Below, in pieces: positions 10,653-19,961 of a stretch of 64,000 nt of DNA; position 1 is the first letter of the stretch; each line of letters starts with the position of its first letter. The notes below the pieces were generated by a model. The model made no database searches, was not told where the DNA came from, and worked only from the letters and a program-made list of their open reading frames with translations. The position numbers and the translations under genes were made by a program. Origin of the DNA: Marinobacter changyiensis (GTDB lineage Bacteria > Pseudomonadota > Gammaproteobacteria > Pseudomonadales > Oleiphilaceae); contig NZ_VZZZ01000003.1 in NCBI RefSeq assembly GCF_009193265.1, forward strand, positions 434,001 to 498,000, in the 5' to 3' direction.

Positions 10653-10671
10653 TGTTGTTATATTTACTACA
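10653..10671. promoter_or_regulatory. Candidate HexR operator between edd and gap
   Basis: The 19-base sequence TGTTGTTATATTTACTACA is a palindrome of the form TGTnGTnA-N3-TnACnACA, with every fixed position of both halves matched. It lies 52 bases upstream of gap and 122 bases upstream of edd. Related half sites (TGTAGT / ACTACA) occur in the zwf/hexR gap. HexR of pseudomonads and other gammaproteobacteria is known to bind palindromes in these same promoters; calling this one HexR-bound is inference. Confidence 0.65.
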
Positions 10672-10722
10672 TTCGAAATCGAACATAATAACGCCAACAA
10701 ATACCGAAAACGGAGTCCTCAG

Positions 10723-11727
10723 ATGACTATTCGTATTGCAATCAACGGTTTTGGTCGTATCGGCCGCAATATACTTCGCGCACTTTACGAGAATAGCTAC
10801 CGCCACGACATGCAAGTGGTTGCGATCAATGATCTGGGCGATGCCGAAACCAACGCCCACCTGCTGAAATACGACAGCGTTCACGGTCGTTTCAGCGCCG
10901 AAGTCAGCCACGACCAGGAATCACTGTCCGTCGACGGCGACCGGATCGCGATTACAGCCATACGCAATCCTGAAGAACTGCCCTGGCAAGATCATAACGT
11001 TGATGTGGTGATGGAGTGTACTGGCCTGTTTACCAGCCGGAGCAAAGCCGCCGGCCATCTTATCGCTGGCGCACGCAAAGTAATCATTTCAGCACCATCG
11101 GCCGATGCCGATGCCATGATCGTATACGGCGTTAACCACAACACCCTGACGGCCGACCACCAGATCATTTCCAACGCATCCTGCACCACCAATTGCCTGG
11201 CGCCGGTAGTTCAGGCGATCCATGGAGCTATCGGTATCGAGAGCGGCCTGATGACCACCATTCATTCTTACACCAACGACCAAAAGCTGAGCGACGTTTA
11301 CCATACCGATCTGTATCGCGCACGTTCCGCCACTCAATCCATGATCCCCACCAAAACCGGTGCAGCAGCGGCCATCGGCAAGGTGCTACCGGCCCTGGCA
11401 GGCAAGCTCGACGGACTGGCGGTGCGGGTCCCTACAATCAATGTGTCGCTGGTGGATTTCAGCTTTATGGCTGGACGGGATACGTCGGCAGAAGAGATCA
11501 ATCAGATCGTTAAAGCCGCGGCGGAGAACAATCCGGTGCTGGGCTACAACAGTGAAAAACTGGTCAGTGTCGACTTCAATCACGACCCGCTGTCCAGTAT
11601 TTACGATGCCAACCATACTCGTGTTCTGGGTCGTCACGCTAAAGTCATGGCATGGTACGATAATGAATGGGGCTTTTCGAACCGCATGCTGGATAATGCC
11701 CTGGCTCTGATGAGAGCGAGCCGCTGA
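10723..11727 (+). CDS. gap: Glyceraldehyde-3-phosphate dehydrogenase, type I
   Basis: Oxidises glyceraldehyde-3-phosphate to 1,3-bisphosphoglycerate with NAD and phosphate. The 334-residue protein has the Rossmann motif [10 protein letters not shown] (8-17) and the active site [10 protein letters not shown] with nucleophile C154. It is divergent from edd and 63 bases upstream of pyk on the same strand, so gap-pyk probably form an operon processing the triose phosphate made by Eda and by glycerol catabolism. Bacteria often carry several gap paralogues; its place here suggests a catabolic, ED-linked copy. Start ATG at 10723 follows GGAG. Confidence 0.95.
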   Translation: MTIRIAINGFGRIGRNILRALYENSYRHDMQVVAINDLGDAETNAHLLKYDSVHGRFSAEVSHDQESLSVDGDRIAITAIRNPEELPWQDHNVDVVMECTGLFTSRSKAAGHLIAGARKVIISAPSADADAMIVYGVNHNTLTADHQIISNASCTTNCLAPVVQAIHGAIGIESGLMTTIHSYTNDQKLSDVYHTDLYRARSATQSMIPTKTGAAAAIGKVLPALAGKLDGLAVRVPTINVSLVDFSFMAGRDTSAEEINQIVKAAAENNPVLGYNSEKLVSVDFNHDPLSSIYDANHTRVLGRHAKVMAWYDNEWGFSNRMLDNALALMRASR

Positions 11728-11790
11728 GTTGTCACCAACTTCCGATACCCAACATATTGATCCGGCCACCGTCAAACAAAGGAACAAACC

Positions 11791-13239
11791 ATGCTCAGGC
11801 GCACCAAAATTGTCGCAACACTCGGCCCCGCAACTGATTCTCCGGAGTCTCTGGCTGCCATCATTGCGGCTGGCGTTGATGTAACGCGACTGAACTTCTC
11901 CCATGGCAGTGCCGATGATCATATCCAGCGAGCCAATCGGGTGCGGGATGCGGCAGCGTCCCAGGGCCGTTTTGTCGCTATTATGGCTGACCTTCAAGGG
12001 CCAAAGCTGCGGGTTGCCCGTTTCACTGACAACAAGGTAGCTCTCAAGCGTGGCCAGATCTTTGTGCTCGATGCGGCCATGGACAAGGAAGCTGGCACCG
12101 CAGAACGGGTCGGCATTGATTACGAAGAACTGATCAATGACGTCAAGCCGGGGGATATCCTGGTACTGGACGACGGCCGTATTGAGATGGAAGTCGAGGA
12201 GGTTGACGAACGCAGCATAACTTCCCGCATTCTGATCGGCGGCCCCTTGTCCAATAACAAGGGTTTGAACAAGCGCGGTGGCGGCCTGTCAGCAGATGCA
12301 TTGACCGAAAAAGACAAGCAGGACATCGTCACCGCGGCCAAGCTTGGTGCCGACTACGTGGCCGTCTCGTTCGTACGCACGGCTGATGACATGCATACCG
12401 CTCGTGCGCTGCTGAAAAAAGCAGGCTCCAGCGCAGGCCTGGTGGCTAAAATCGAACGCGCTGAACTGGCCCACGACAACGACGCCCTGGATGCGGTTAT
12501 TGAGGCTTCCGACGCCGTGATGGTGGCCAGAGGGGATCTTGCCGTGGAGATCGGCGACGCCGAACTGGTCGGCGTGCAGAAGAACATCATCAGCCGCGCA
12601 CGCATCCTTAACAAGGTGGTGATCACGGCAACCCAGATGATGGAATCCATGATTGAAAACCCGATGCCCACCCGAGCTGAAGTGTCGGACGTTGCCAACG
12701 CAGTGTTCGACTATACCGACGCCGTTATGCTGTCGGCAGAAACCGCGGTCGGCGACTATCCGGTGGAAGCGGTAGAAGCAATGGTGCGCATTTGTACCGG
12801 AGCGGAACGGCACCCCTCTACGCACACCTCAGGTCATCGCATGCATGAATCCATGGAATTGGTGGACGAGGCCATTGCGCTCTCTGCTATGTATGCCGCC
12901 AACCACCTGGATGGCGTACAGGCCATCATCTGCATGACAGAGACCGGTGCTACGCCACTGCTGATGTCGCGCATTAAATCGAGCTTGCCGATTTTTGCGT
13001 TTTCCCGCCATACCAGTACACAGAACCGCGTCACGTTGTATCGAGGCGTGCAGACCGTACCCTTTGACTCCCAGCAATTACCCAACGAAGAAGTCAATGC
13101 CATGGCCGTCGCAGAACTGTTGAACCGTGGCGTGGTCGAGGAAGGTGCGCTGGTGGTGATGACCAAGGGTGATTACGCCAACGCTCAGGGTGGCACTAAT
13201 TCCATGAAAATTGTCCGGGTCGGCTCTCAGATTCGCTGA
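11791..13239 (+). CDS. pyk: Pyruvate kinase
   Basis: Transfers phosphate from phosphoenolpyruvate to ADP, giving pyruvate and ATP. The 482-residue protein starts with [13 protein letters not shown] (PK A domain), continues with LNFSHG, the B-domain, the catalytic block VAKIERAE (K220 and E222) and GDLAVEI, then the C-terminal domain from about 355. It follows gap by 63 bases. The sequence resembles the PykA-like (type II) enzymes of pseudomonads, but allosteric type cannot be decided from sequence reading alone, so only the generic symbol is given. Confidence 0.95.
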   Translation: MLRRTKIVATLGPATDSPESLAAIIAAGVDVTRLNFSHGSADDHIQRANRVRDAAASQGRFVAIMADLQGPKLRVARFTDNKVALKRGQIFVLDAAMDKEAGTAERVGIDYEELINDVKPGDILVLDDGRIEMEVEEVDERSITSRILIGGPLSNNKGLNKRGGGLSADALTEKDKQDIVTAAKLGADYVAVSFVRTADDMHTARALLKKAGSSAGLVAKIERAELAHDNDALDAVIEASDAVMVARGDLAVEIGDAELVGVQKNIISRARILNKVVITATQMMESMIENPMPTRAEVSDVANAVFDYTDAVMLSAETAVGDYPVEAVEAMVRICTGAERHPSTHTSGHRMHESMELVDEAIALSAMYAANHLDGVQAIICMTETGATPLLMSRIKSSLPIFAFSRHTSTQNRVTLYRGVQTVPFDSQQLPNEEVNAMAVAELLNRGVVEEGALVVMTKGDYANAQGGTNSMKIVRVGSQIR

Positions 13240-13255
13240 CAGCCAGGTAGCGCAA

Positions 13256-13289
13256 TCTGCTGGCAGCCTTTCGCCGGGCTGCCAGCAGA
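13256..13289. terminator. Hairpin between convergent pyk and eda
   Basis: A perfect 13-base stem (13256-13268 with 13277-13289; TCTGCTGGCAGCC and its complement) closes an 8-base loop in the gap between convergent pyk and eda. It can form in either transcript. Only an AT-rich stretch, not a true T-run, follows. Confidence 0.7.
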
Positions 13290-13326
13290 ATTAATAAATA
13301 GTTTTCAAATAAGTCTTCAATTGCAT

Positions 13327-13977
13327 TCAGGATATATCGCTGAGACTTCCGGTCACTATTTCGGTAACAGCATTCCAGTCACCCGCCTCGATCTTGTCTT
13401 CAGGCGTCAACCAGGTACCTCCGACCGCCAACACGTTATCCAGTGCCAGATAGTCCTTCGCTGTTTCACGGCGAATCCCGCCGGTCGGACAAAAGCTGAC
13501 ATCTGCAAACGGCCCGGCAAATGCCTGGAGCGCCTTGATGCCACCTGAAACTTCTGCCGGGAAGAACTTGAACTCCCGATACCCCAGGGCATAGCCCATC
13601 ATCATTTCGGAAATGGTTGAGATTCCGGGCAGCAAAGGCGCTTGAGCGTTCAGCCCGTGAGCGAGAAGCGACTCCGTCACGCCTGGAGTAATCACAAACT
13701 GCGCACCTGCGGCTTCGGCTTCCCGGTACTGGCTGATCTGTGTAACGGTACCCGCACCAACCCAGACATCCGGCAAGGCCTTACGCAATTGCCGTATCGC
13801 GTCGAGGCCATACTCCGAGCGCAGCGTTACCTCGAGAATACGGATACCACCTTGCACCAAAGCTCTTCCGAGCGGTACCGCGTGATCGGGGTGATGGATG
13901 GTGATGACAGGCACCAACGGACAAGCCGCAAGCATGGCTTGAACCTGTTGACGGTGATGCATGGCTAACTGGGACAT
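13327..13977 (-). CDS. eda: KDPG aldolase (2-dehydro-3-deoxy-phosphogluconate aldolase)
   Basis: Cleaves KDPG to pyruvate and glyceraldehyde-3-phosphate, the last dedicated step of the Entner-Doudoroff pathway. The 216-residue protein is a class I aldolase: Schiff-base lysine K137 in REFKFFPAE, proton-transfer glutamate E49 in ILEVTLR, and phosphate-binding PTGGI near the C-terminus. It is the last gene of zwf-pgl-eda, 63 bases after pgl, so it is transcribed away from edd although both serve the same pathway. The start at 13977 is the only well-placed ATG. Confidence 0.96.
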   Translation of the reverse strand: MSQLAMHHRQQVQAMLAACPLVPVITIHHPDHAVPLGRALVQGGIRILEVTLRSEYGLDAIRQLRKALPDVWVGAGTVTQISQYREAEAAGAQFVITPGVTESLLAHGLNAQAPLLPGISTISEMMMGYALGYREFKFFPAEVSGGIKALQAFAGPFADVSFCPTGGIRRETAKDYLALDNVLAVGGTWLTPEDKIEAGDWNAVTEIVTGSLSDIS

Positions 13978-14040
13978 AGTGGTTGCTCTTCCATTAAGTT
14001 TGATAGGCCTGTAAATCTGATGGTGCCTGGCTCAACGACC

Positions 14041-14754
14041 TTACGGACTCCAGAATACCGACACCGACCGCCCAAGAAAGGCACGCACCGGCATAGCGCG
14101 GACGTCCGCAAGGTTGTCGAGCGCCTTCTCCAGCGTTTCCATTTTGTCATGGCCCTTGAGGTGCAGCGCCGTGAAGCCCGCCGCATTGAGCGCACTGAAG
14201 GTCAGTGAGACACGGCGCTGGGGCTGAGAAGGTGGTGTAAGGGCGATACTCTTCGCCGGATTATCCGGGTCGAGCGCTTGCGACAGTTCTGGTGCGTCCG
14301 GGAAGAACGAAGCGGTATGACCATCATTCCCCATTCCCAGCACAACTACATCCAGGGGCCAGGCAAGCCCCTGGAGTGCGCTTTCACAGGCCACCTGACC
14401 GGACCCGCCAAAGTTCCCGGGTTGCTTGAGACCGATAAAATTTGCCGATGCAGCTGCGTTTTGCATCAGATGCTGCCTGACCAGTCGCTCATTGCTGGCG
14501 GGGTCGCCCGCTTCTACCCAACGCTCATCCACCAGAGTCACATCCACACGCGCCCATTCCAGCGGCGCACTGCTCAGCATCTCGAAGAATGCTTTCGGCG
14601 TGCTGCCACCCGAGACCGCCAGGCTGGCACGGTTACGCTTGTGCAAGGCGTCGGCAAGCTTTCCCGCCACATCCGACGCCAGTCGCGCCGCAACGTCTGC
14701 GGGCTCCTCCATGAGCACCAGTGTTACCTCTTCAGGCCAGTGGATATCAGACAT
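14041..14754 (-). CDS. pgl: 6-phosphogluconolactonase
   Basis: Hydrolyses 6-phosphogluconolactone to 6-phosphogluconate. The 237-residue protein is of the DevB/NagB-like type, with [13 protein letters not shown] (48-60 region), VTLVDERWV and [13 protein letters not shown]. Its start overlaps the zwf stop by eight bases (14747-14754), indicating coupled translation with the enzyme that makes its substrate. The eda gene follows. The gene was probably never independently transcribed, since no promoter-sized gap precedes it. Confidence 0.95.
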   Translation of the reverse strand: MSDIHWPEEVTLVLMEEPADVAARLASDVAGKLADALHKRNRASLAVSGGSTPKAFFEMLSSAPLEWARVDVTLVDERWVEAGDPASNERLVRQHLMQNAAASANFIGLKQPGNFGGSGQVACESALQGLAWPLDVVVLGMGNDGHTASFFPDAPELSQALDPDNPAKSIALTPPSQPQRRVSLTFSALNAAGFTALHLKGHDKMETLEKALDNLADVRAMPVRAFLGRSVSVFWSP

Positions 14755-16222
14755 CCTCGTACCAACTCCTTCCGTCCCGGGTAATCAGCGCAATGGAGGC
14801 AACGGGCCCCCAGGTTCCGGAAGCATAGCGCTTCGGGGAGGCTGCGTGATCTTCCCAATTCGAGATAACCTGATCGACCCAGCGCCAGGCGTATTCAACT
14901 TCGTCACGTCGCACAAACAGATATTGGTTACCCTTCATGATCTCCCACAGCAAGCGCTCATAGGCATCGGGTATGCGTCGGGCATTGAAGGCTTCCGAGA
15001 ACGTCAGTTCCAGCGGTCCCTGTCGCAAGCGCATGCCTTTATCGAGCCCCTGATCTTTGGTGAGAATCTGCAGGGACATACCTTCATCCGGCTGCAAGCG
15101 GATAATGAGCTTGTTGTTAGCCAAATGCTTTTGATCGGGGTCAAAAATATAGTGCGGTGCCGGCTTGAAGTGAATAATAATCTGCGACAGTTTTTCCGGT
15201 AAGCGTTTGCCGGTACGAATATAAAACGGTACGCCGGCCCACCGCCAATTATGGATTTCAACCTTGAGTGCAATAAAGGTTTCGGTAGCACTGCCCTTGG
15301 CTGCATCCTCTTCTTCCAGATAGCCGGGAACCGGCTTGCCATCGCTCGTGCCCGCGGTGTACTGCCCCCGCACCAGATGGGTTTCCATCAAATCCGGAGT
15401 AATAGGCCGGAGCGCCTTCAGCACTTTCACTTTCTCGTCACGAATGCTGTCAGCAGACAGATCGGAGGGCGGGTCCATGGCGATCAGGCAGAGCAACTGC
15501 AGCAAGTGATTCTGGATCATGTCGCGCATTTGCCCGGCTTTGTCGAAATACCCCCAGCGCCCTTCAATGCCGACACTTTCAGCCACGGTGATCTCGACGT
15601 GGGAAATGTGGTTCTGATTCCATTGGGTCGCAAATAAATTGTTTGCGAACCGCAAGGCGATCAGGTTTTGCACGGTCTCCTTACCGAGGTAGTGATCAAT
15701 CCGGAACAACTGGTTTTCATTGAACACCTCCGCGAGCTGGTCGTTGATGACCTTGGAGGATTCCAGATCGTGACCAATGGGTTTTTCCACCACGACCCGG
15801 GTTGATTCGTTGCAACAGTTGCCAGCTTTCAGGTTGCGGGCGATCATGCCGTAAAGAGACGGTGGCGTTGCCATATATACGATCTGCTCACCACCCCCTC
15901 GCTGACGCCATTTGTTCAGGGGCGCGTAACCGGTCTCGTCACTGAAGTCGAAACAGAGGTAATCAACTCTCCCGAGAAACCGTGCCAGCACCTCCTCGTC
16001 CAGCTCATCCTTGCGGACATGCTCGCGGATTCGGGATGCCAGCTGCTTGCGGGCGCCATCGGTGTCGATCTTGGCCCGTGCCAGTGCCAGAATCCGGGTC
16101 TCTTTTGCCAGTAAATGTGCACATTCCAGTTGATACAGTGCCGGGAACAGTTTGCGCTGGGCGAGATCACCGAGGGCGCCAAACATGATCAGGTCACAGC
16201 GGGTGTCAATCTGTTGGACCAT
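14747..16222 (-). CDS. zwf: Glucose-6-phosphate 1-dehydrogenase
   Basis: Oxidises glucose-6-phosphate to 6-phosphogluconolactone, making NADPH (or NADH), and feeds the Entner-Doudoroff route. In the 491-residue protein the coenzyme loop [10 protein letters not shown] lies at 15-24, EKPIGHD at 146-152, and the catalytic RIDHYLGKE at 174-182. It heads the zwf-pgl-eda operon and is divergent from hexR across a 209-base gap with two partial HexR-like palindromes. The hexR-zwf-pgl-eda arrangement is the same as in pseudomonads. Confidence 0.96.
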   Translation of the reverse strand: MVQQIDTRCDLIMFGALGDLAQRKLFPALYQLECAHLLAKETRILALARAKIDTDGARKQLASRIREHVRKDELDEEVLARFLGRVDYLCFDFSDETGYAPLNKWRQRGGGEQIVYMATPPSLYGMIARNLKAGNCCNESTRVVVEKPIGHDLESSKVINDQLAEVFNENQLFRIDHYLGKETVQNLIALRFANNLFATQWNQNHISHVEITVAESVGIEGRWGYFDKAGQMRDMIQNHLLQLLCLIAMDPPSDLSADSIRDEKVKVLKALRPITPDLMETHLVRGQYTAGTSDGKPVPGYLEEEDAAKGSATETFIALKVEIHNWRWAGVPFYIRTGKRLPEKLSQIIIHFKPAPHYIFDPDQKHLANNKLIIRLQPDEGMSLQILTKDQGLDKGMRLRQGPLELTFSEAFNARRIPDAYERLLWEIMKGNQYLFVRRDEVEYAWRWVDQVISNWEDHAASPKRYASGTWGPVASIALITRDGRSWYEDV

Positions 16223-16277
16223 GACTCACTCTCTCATTTTGGTGAGAGACTCCGAAAAATCCGAGTCCTCATCTATT

Positions 16278-16296
16278 TGTAGTAATTTTATGCAAA
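16278..16296. promoter_or_regulatory. Candidate HexR operator, zwf-proximal
   Basis: TGTAGTAATTTTATGCAAA has a perfect left half of the TGTnGTnA-N3-TnACnACA pattern seen between edd and gap, and a degenerate right half. It lies 56 bases upstream of zwf, where a repressor would cover the zwf promoter. Confidence 0.5.
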
Positions 16297-16338
16297 TAAT
16301 GACAGCAAAGTCAGGAAATACCAACAATAAATCCCTAT

Positions 16339-16357
16339 TCTTGATATTTTTACTACA
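16339..16357. promoter_or_regulatory. Candidate HexR operator, hexR-proximal
   Basis: TCTTGATATTTTTACTACA has the perfect right half (TTACTACA) and a degenerate left half of the same palindrome pattern. It lies 75 bases upstream of hexR, fitting autoregulation. Its centre is 61 bases from the centre of the zwf-proximal site. Confidence 0.5.
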
Positions 16358-16431
16358 ACTTATCAACACTAAAACCGGTATAATCCCGCTCTCAGGGACC
16401 AATCACACCGTGCGACAGGAGATTCCGATTC

Positions 16432-17328
16432 ATGGCAGCCAACCATTCCCATCAAGATGAAAACGTGCTGGAAGTGATTCAGGCCAGACTCGACAGCCTG
16501 AACAAATCCGAGCGCAAGGTTGCCGAGGCCATTCTTCAGGATCCGACATCCGCAACCCGATACAGCATCGCCGCCCTGGCGCGGGCCGCCGAGGTCAGCG
16601 AGCCCACGGTCAACCGATTCTGCCGTAGTTTTTCTGCTACAGGCTTTCCGGATTTCAAGATCCGTCTCGCTCAAAGCATAGCAACCGGAACACCTTACGT
16701 GGGCCAGAATATCGGGCCCGGGGACACTGTCGCCGAGTTTGCGGATAAAATCGTACTCAGCACCATCGCCGGTCTCGACAAAGCCCGGCAAGCGCTCTCG
16801 CACAAGGCGCTAGCTAACGCAATTGATTACCTGATCCAGGCCAAACAGATAAACTTCTTCGGCATGGGCGGCTCCGCTCCAGTCGCACTGGACGCCCAGC
16901 ACAAATTTTTCCGCTTCAACATCCCGGTCATGTCTTACGACGACGCTCTGATGCAGCGCATGGTTGCTGCTGGAAGTGGAACCGGGGACGTCATCGTGGT
17001 GATTTCCTACACCGGGCGCACCCGCGAAATGATCAACATTGCGCAAATTGCCCGAGAAAACGGTGCCACCGTAATCGGCATCACAACCCCGGATTCTCCT
17101 CTGGCAGCCAAGTGCACCGTGGTACTTGGTGTAACCGCCCCTGAAGACACCGAAGTTTATATGCCCATGTCATCCCGCATCATACATCTGACCGTGATCG
17201 ATATCCTGGCAACCGGGGTCACCCTCAAGCGCGGCACGGACTTCCATCACCACCTGAAAAAGATCAAGGACAGCCTCAAAGCCACACGCTTGCCCCCGGA
17301 TGAGACAAAGCCTGACAAAGGTAGTTAA
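16432..17328 (+). CDS. hexR: RpiR-family regulator of Entner-Doudoroff genes, HexR
   Basis: A 298-residue RpiR-type regulator: an N-terminal HTH_6 domain (about 5-80, with [20 protein letters not shown] as the helix-turn-helix) and a C-terminal SIS sugar-phosphate domain (about 125-265, with [13 protein letters not shown]). In pseudomonads HexR represses zwf, edd and gap and is released by KDPG; in some other gammaproteobacteria it can also activate. The position next to zwf and the shared palindromes at both divergent ED promoters support the assignment. Ribosome-binding site AGGAG lies about ten bases before the ATG at 16432. Confidence 0.93.
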   Translation: MAANHSHQDENVLEVIQARLDSLNKSERKVAEAILQDPTSATRYSIAALARAAEVSEPTVNRFCRSFSATGFPDFKIRLAQSIATGTPYVGQNIGPGDTVAEFADKIVLSTIAGLDKARQALSHKALANAIDYLIQAKQINFFGMGGSAPVALDAQHKFFRFNIPVMSYDDALMQRMVAAGSGTGDVIVVISYTGRTREMINIAQIARENGATVIGITTPDSPLAAKCTVVLGVTAPEDTEVYMPMSSRIIHLTVIDILATGVTLKRGTDFHHHLKKIKDSLKATRLPPDETKPDKGS

Positions 17329-17360
17329 AAAAGATATCGGAAAAAAAGATACCTGAAACA

Positions 17361-17404
17361 AAAAAGCCGGGAGAGCAACCACATGTTACTTTCCCGGCTT
17401 TTTT
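17361..17404. terminator. Bidirectional terminator between hexR and ppiD
   Basis: AAAAAGCCGGGA pairs with TCCCGGCTTTTT around a 19-base loop region that can pair a little further. A-run on one side and T-run on the other make it a rho-independent terminator for both convergent genes. Confidence 0.85.
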
Positions 17405-17417
17405 GGCGCTTCGAGGA

Positions 17418-19277
17418 TCAGGGCCGCTCGATATCGGCCTTATCTCTCAAGTACTGCTGATAGGCAAGATACTCTTGCTGGGCTTTCTGGCTGGCCAGGA
17501 ACTGCTGCAACTGCTCTCGTTCTGCCGCCCGATCTTCCACATTCCCATCGGTAACACCATCCAGCGCAATAATCACCGCGCGGTCATTGCCCTCTGACAA
17601 ACCATAAGTAACACCGCCTTCAGCCGGACGCTCCAGAGAGAATGCGCTGCGAAGCACCTCCGGGGCCAGGGAGCCATCATTGCGATCGGTCGCTTCATGA
17701 CTGGTCCAATTGTCTACCCCAAGATCGAGCTCCTCCAGAGACTCACCATTCTGCAACCTGGCGATCATATCCCGGCCACGCTCGGCCAAACGCTCGCGGG
17801 TCTTTTGCTGCACCAGTCGTTCACGAATCTGATCGCGAACCTCAGCGAGCTCCCGCTGCCCTTGCGGCTGATAACTTTTGACCCGAGCGACCACGGATTC
17901 GTTATTGCCGACATCAATCAACTCGGTGTTGAACTTGTCCTGCAAGACATCGTCGGAAAACAGCTGGCGCACCAAACCGGGATGCTGAAACGGACCTTCT
18001 CCGCCCTCGCGGGTAATACCCGCCTGCTCCCGAACTTCCACCCCAAGCTCCTCCGCAGGACCCGTCAGGTTCCCTTCCGAGTACGCCATATCCGCCAGCT
18101 CCGAACGCATTTCCGCGTACCGCTTGCCAGCGGCGTCTTCAGCAAGCTCCCTGCGAAGTTCCTCTGCCATGGTCGCAAGCGGTGGCGCCTCGGACTGGCG
18201 AACCTCCACCAGCTTGATGATATGAGTACCGAAGGACGTCTCGACAGGCTCGGATACCTCTCCGACCTCAAGACCAAACAACGCCTCTTCAAAAGCACTG
18301 TCGAACATTCCCCTGCTGGCGAAGCCAAGATCACCGCCGTCTCTCGCCGACACAGTGTCATCCGAGTAACTCTCTGCCAAGGCCGCGAAATCCTCTCCCG
18401 CAGACAGCTTTTCCTGGATCTCGACTAGCTGGTCAGCGGCATCATCCGATTCTTCGATCAGAATGTGGGAAGCTCTGCGCTCCTCCGAAGCCATCTCCGG
18501 GGCCCGGCTCTGGTAAAGCTCAGCCACCTGCTCATCGCTGACCTGTTGCGTTTCTGCAAGCTCACTCAGCGACAGAGAGATGTATTCAGCAACCACTGTC
18601 TCAGGCACAGTGAATTGCGATGCATTATCCTGGTAGAAAGCCTCGATCTCTTCATCAGACACTTCCACCTCAGAACTCACACTGTCAGCATCCAGTGACA
18701 CCGTCCGGAAATCACGGGTCTGATATTGAATGCGAAGTAGGTTATCCACCACGGCGGGGGCCACCACACCGCTCTGGGTGAGCCCGCTCCGGATCTGGTT
18801 GATCACCATCTGGTTGCGCATGGCGTTCCGGAACTCAGCAACGCCCATACCCATATTGCGGACAACCATGACAAACCGGTCACTGTCAAACTGTCCGTCA
18901 ACCTGGAACTGGGGCATCTGAGTAATCAATTGGTCAATATCGGCGTCGGACAGCTCGAGCCCCTGGGCGGCAGCATCCTGAGTCATGATCTGTTCACGAA
19001 CCAGAGCTTCAAGCACGTCGGTACGGATACGATCATCGTCAAGCAGCGCGGGGTCCGGAGCATCCATGTCCGAGAGCCGCCGCTGGCGCTCCATCTGAAC
19101 GACCCTGAGGAATTCCCGCTCAGTGATGTCTTCGCCATTGACGGTAGCCACTTGAGGTTCTCCGGAGAACCCACCGATTATGGCGTCCATTCCCCAGATG
19201 GAAAGCGACACTATGAGGAGCCCGATGATGATCTTGGCAATGGTACCTTGGGCATTTTCACGGATATCTTGAAGCAT
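17418..19277 (-). CDS. ppiD: Periplasmic peptidyl-prolyl isomerase PpiD (membrane-anchored chaperone)
   Basis: A SurA/PpiD-type chaperone that meets proteins leaving the Sec translocon on the periplasmic side. The 619-residue protein has one N-terminal membrane anchor (residues about 13-33, IAKIIIGLLIVSLSIWG), a SurA-like chaperone region (about 40-250), a parvulin rotamase domain (about 268-358, from ERRASHILIEES to FGTHIIKLVE), and an acidic C-terminal region. The frame extends 11 codons upstream, but MLQDIRENAQG at 19277 is the conserved start. It follows hupB, the usual E. coli and Pseudomonas order. Confidence 0.93.
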   Translation of the reverse strand: MLQDIRENAQGTIAKIIIGLLIVSLSIWGMDAIIGGFSGEPQVATVNGEDITEREFLRVVQMERQRRLSDMDAPDPALLDDDRIRTDVLEALVREQIMTQDAAAQGLELSDADIDQLITQMPQFQVDGQFDSDRFVMVVRNMGMGVAEFRNAMRNQMVINQIRSGLTQSGVVAPAVVDNLLRIQYQTRDFRTVSLDADSVSSEVEVSDEEIEAFYQDNASQFTVPETVVAEYISLSLSELAETQQVSDEQVAELYQSRAPEMASEERRASHILIEESDDAADQLVEIQEKLSAGEDFAALAESYSDDTVSARDGGDLGFASRGMFDSAFEEALFGLEVGEVSEPVETSFGTHIIKLVEVRQSEAPPLATMAEELRRELAEDAAGKRYAEMRSELADMAYSEGNLTGPAEELGVEVREQAGITREGGEGPFQHPGLVRQLFSDDVLQDKFNTELIDVGNNESVVARVKSYQPQGQRELAEVRDQIRERLVQQKTRERLAERGRDMIARLQNGESLEELDLGVDNWTSHEATDRNDGSLAPEVLRSAFSLERPAEGGVTYGLSEGNDRAVIIALDGVTDGNVEDRAAEREQLQQFLASQKAQQEYLAYQQYLRDKADIERP

Positions 19278-19451
19278 ATATCTCGACTCGCTGAACGTAA
19301 AAAGGCGCACCCGGATGGAATGCGCCTCGAATTCGTAAGAAGTAACCCCGCCCTCGACAGGCTGACCCAGAAACGCTCTGTACCACCAGTAACACTGTGA
19401 GGGTTACTTCAGCAGCACCTGTGAACCGGCACCGCCTTTCGAAAGAGACCG

Positions 19452-19724
19452 TTACTTAACGGCGTCTTTCAGGGCCTTGCCTGCCTTGAAGCCAGGTACC
19501 TTAGAGGCCGGGATCTTGATTTCTGCGCCAGTTTGCGGGTTACGACCGGTGCGGGCTGCACGCTCTTTTACCGCAAAGGTACCAAAACCAATCAGGGTGA
19601 CCTGGTCGCCGTTTTTAAGGGCTCCTGTAACGGAACCAATCATCGCATCAAGTGCGCGACCGGCGTTGGCCTTGGAAAGATCTGCTGACTCTGCAATTGC
19701 ATCGATAAGTTCGGACTTGTTCAC
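19452..19724 (-). CDS. hupB: DNA-binding protein HU-beta
   Basis: A 90-residue histone-like protein that bends DNA as a dimer and shapes the nucleoid. The whole chain matches HU, including the DNA-binding arm [20 protein letters not shown]. The start is GTG at 19724, giving [11 protein letters not shown], and is supported by an AAGGGG ribosome-binding site. Located between lon and ppiD as in E. coli. A 237-base gap upstream is long enough for its own promoter, in keeping with high expression. Confidence 0.97.
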   Translation of the reverse strand: MNKSELIDAIAESADLSKANAGRALDAMIGSVTGALKNGDQVTLIGFGTFAVKERAARTGRNPQTGAEIKIPASKVPGFKAGKALKDAVK

Positions 19725-19961
19725 ACTAAACCCCTTCGATTTCAGGTTGAAGATGTTATAGGTTGGTTTGTTTTTCTCGGACGTTCTCGACTATCGCATA
19801 AGCGGTCAGAGAATTCCATTCTTCGATTTTCTTATTCCTTTCGGCATTAAACCGGCTTTCGGAATACGTACACTTTGCGCGGGAGGCCTTGGTATTGGCT
19901 GCTTCACGGCGAAACAGTTATACCAATGGGTTCTCTCGCCTGTCAACAACACAAACCTTCT

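Noticed and set aside
19340-19409. Inverted repeat AAGTAACCC / GGGTTACTT downstream of hupB
   Set aside because: The arms are short (nine bases) and 52 bases apart with no T-run. Could occur by chance; not called.
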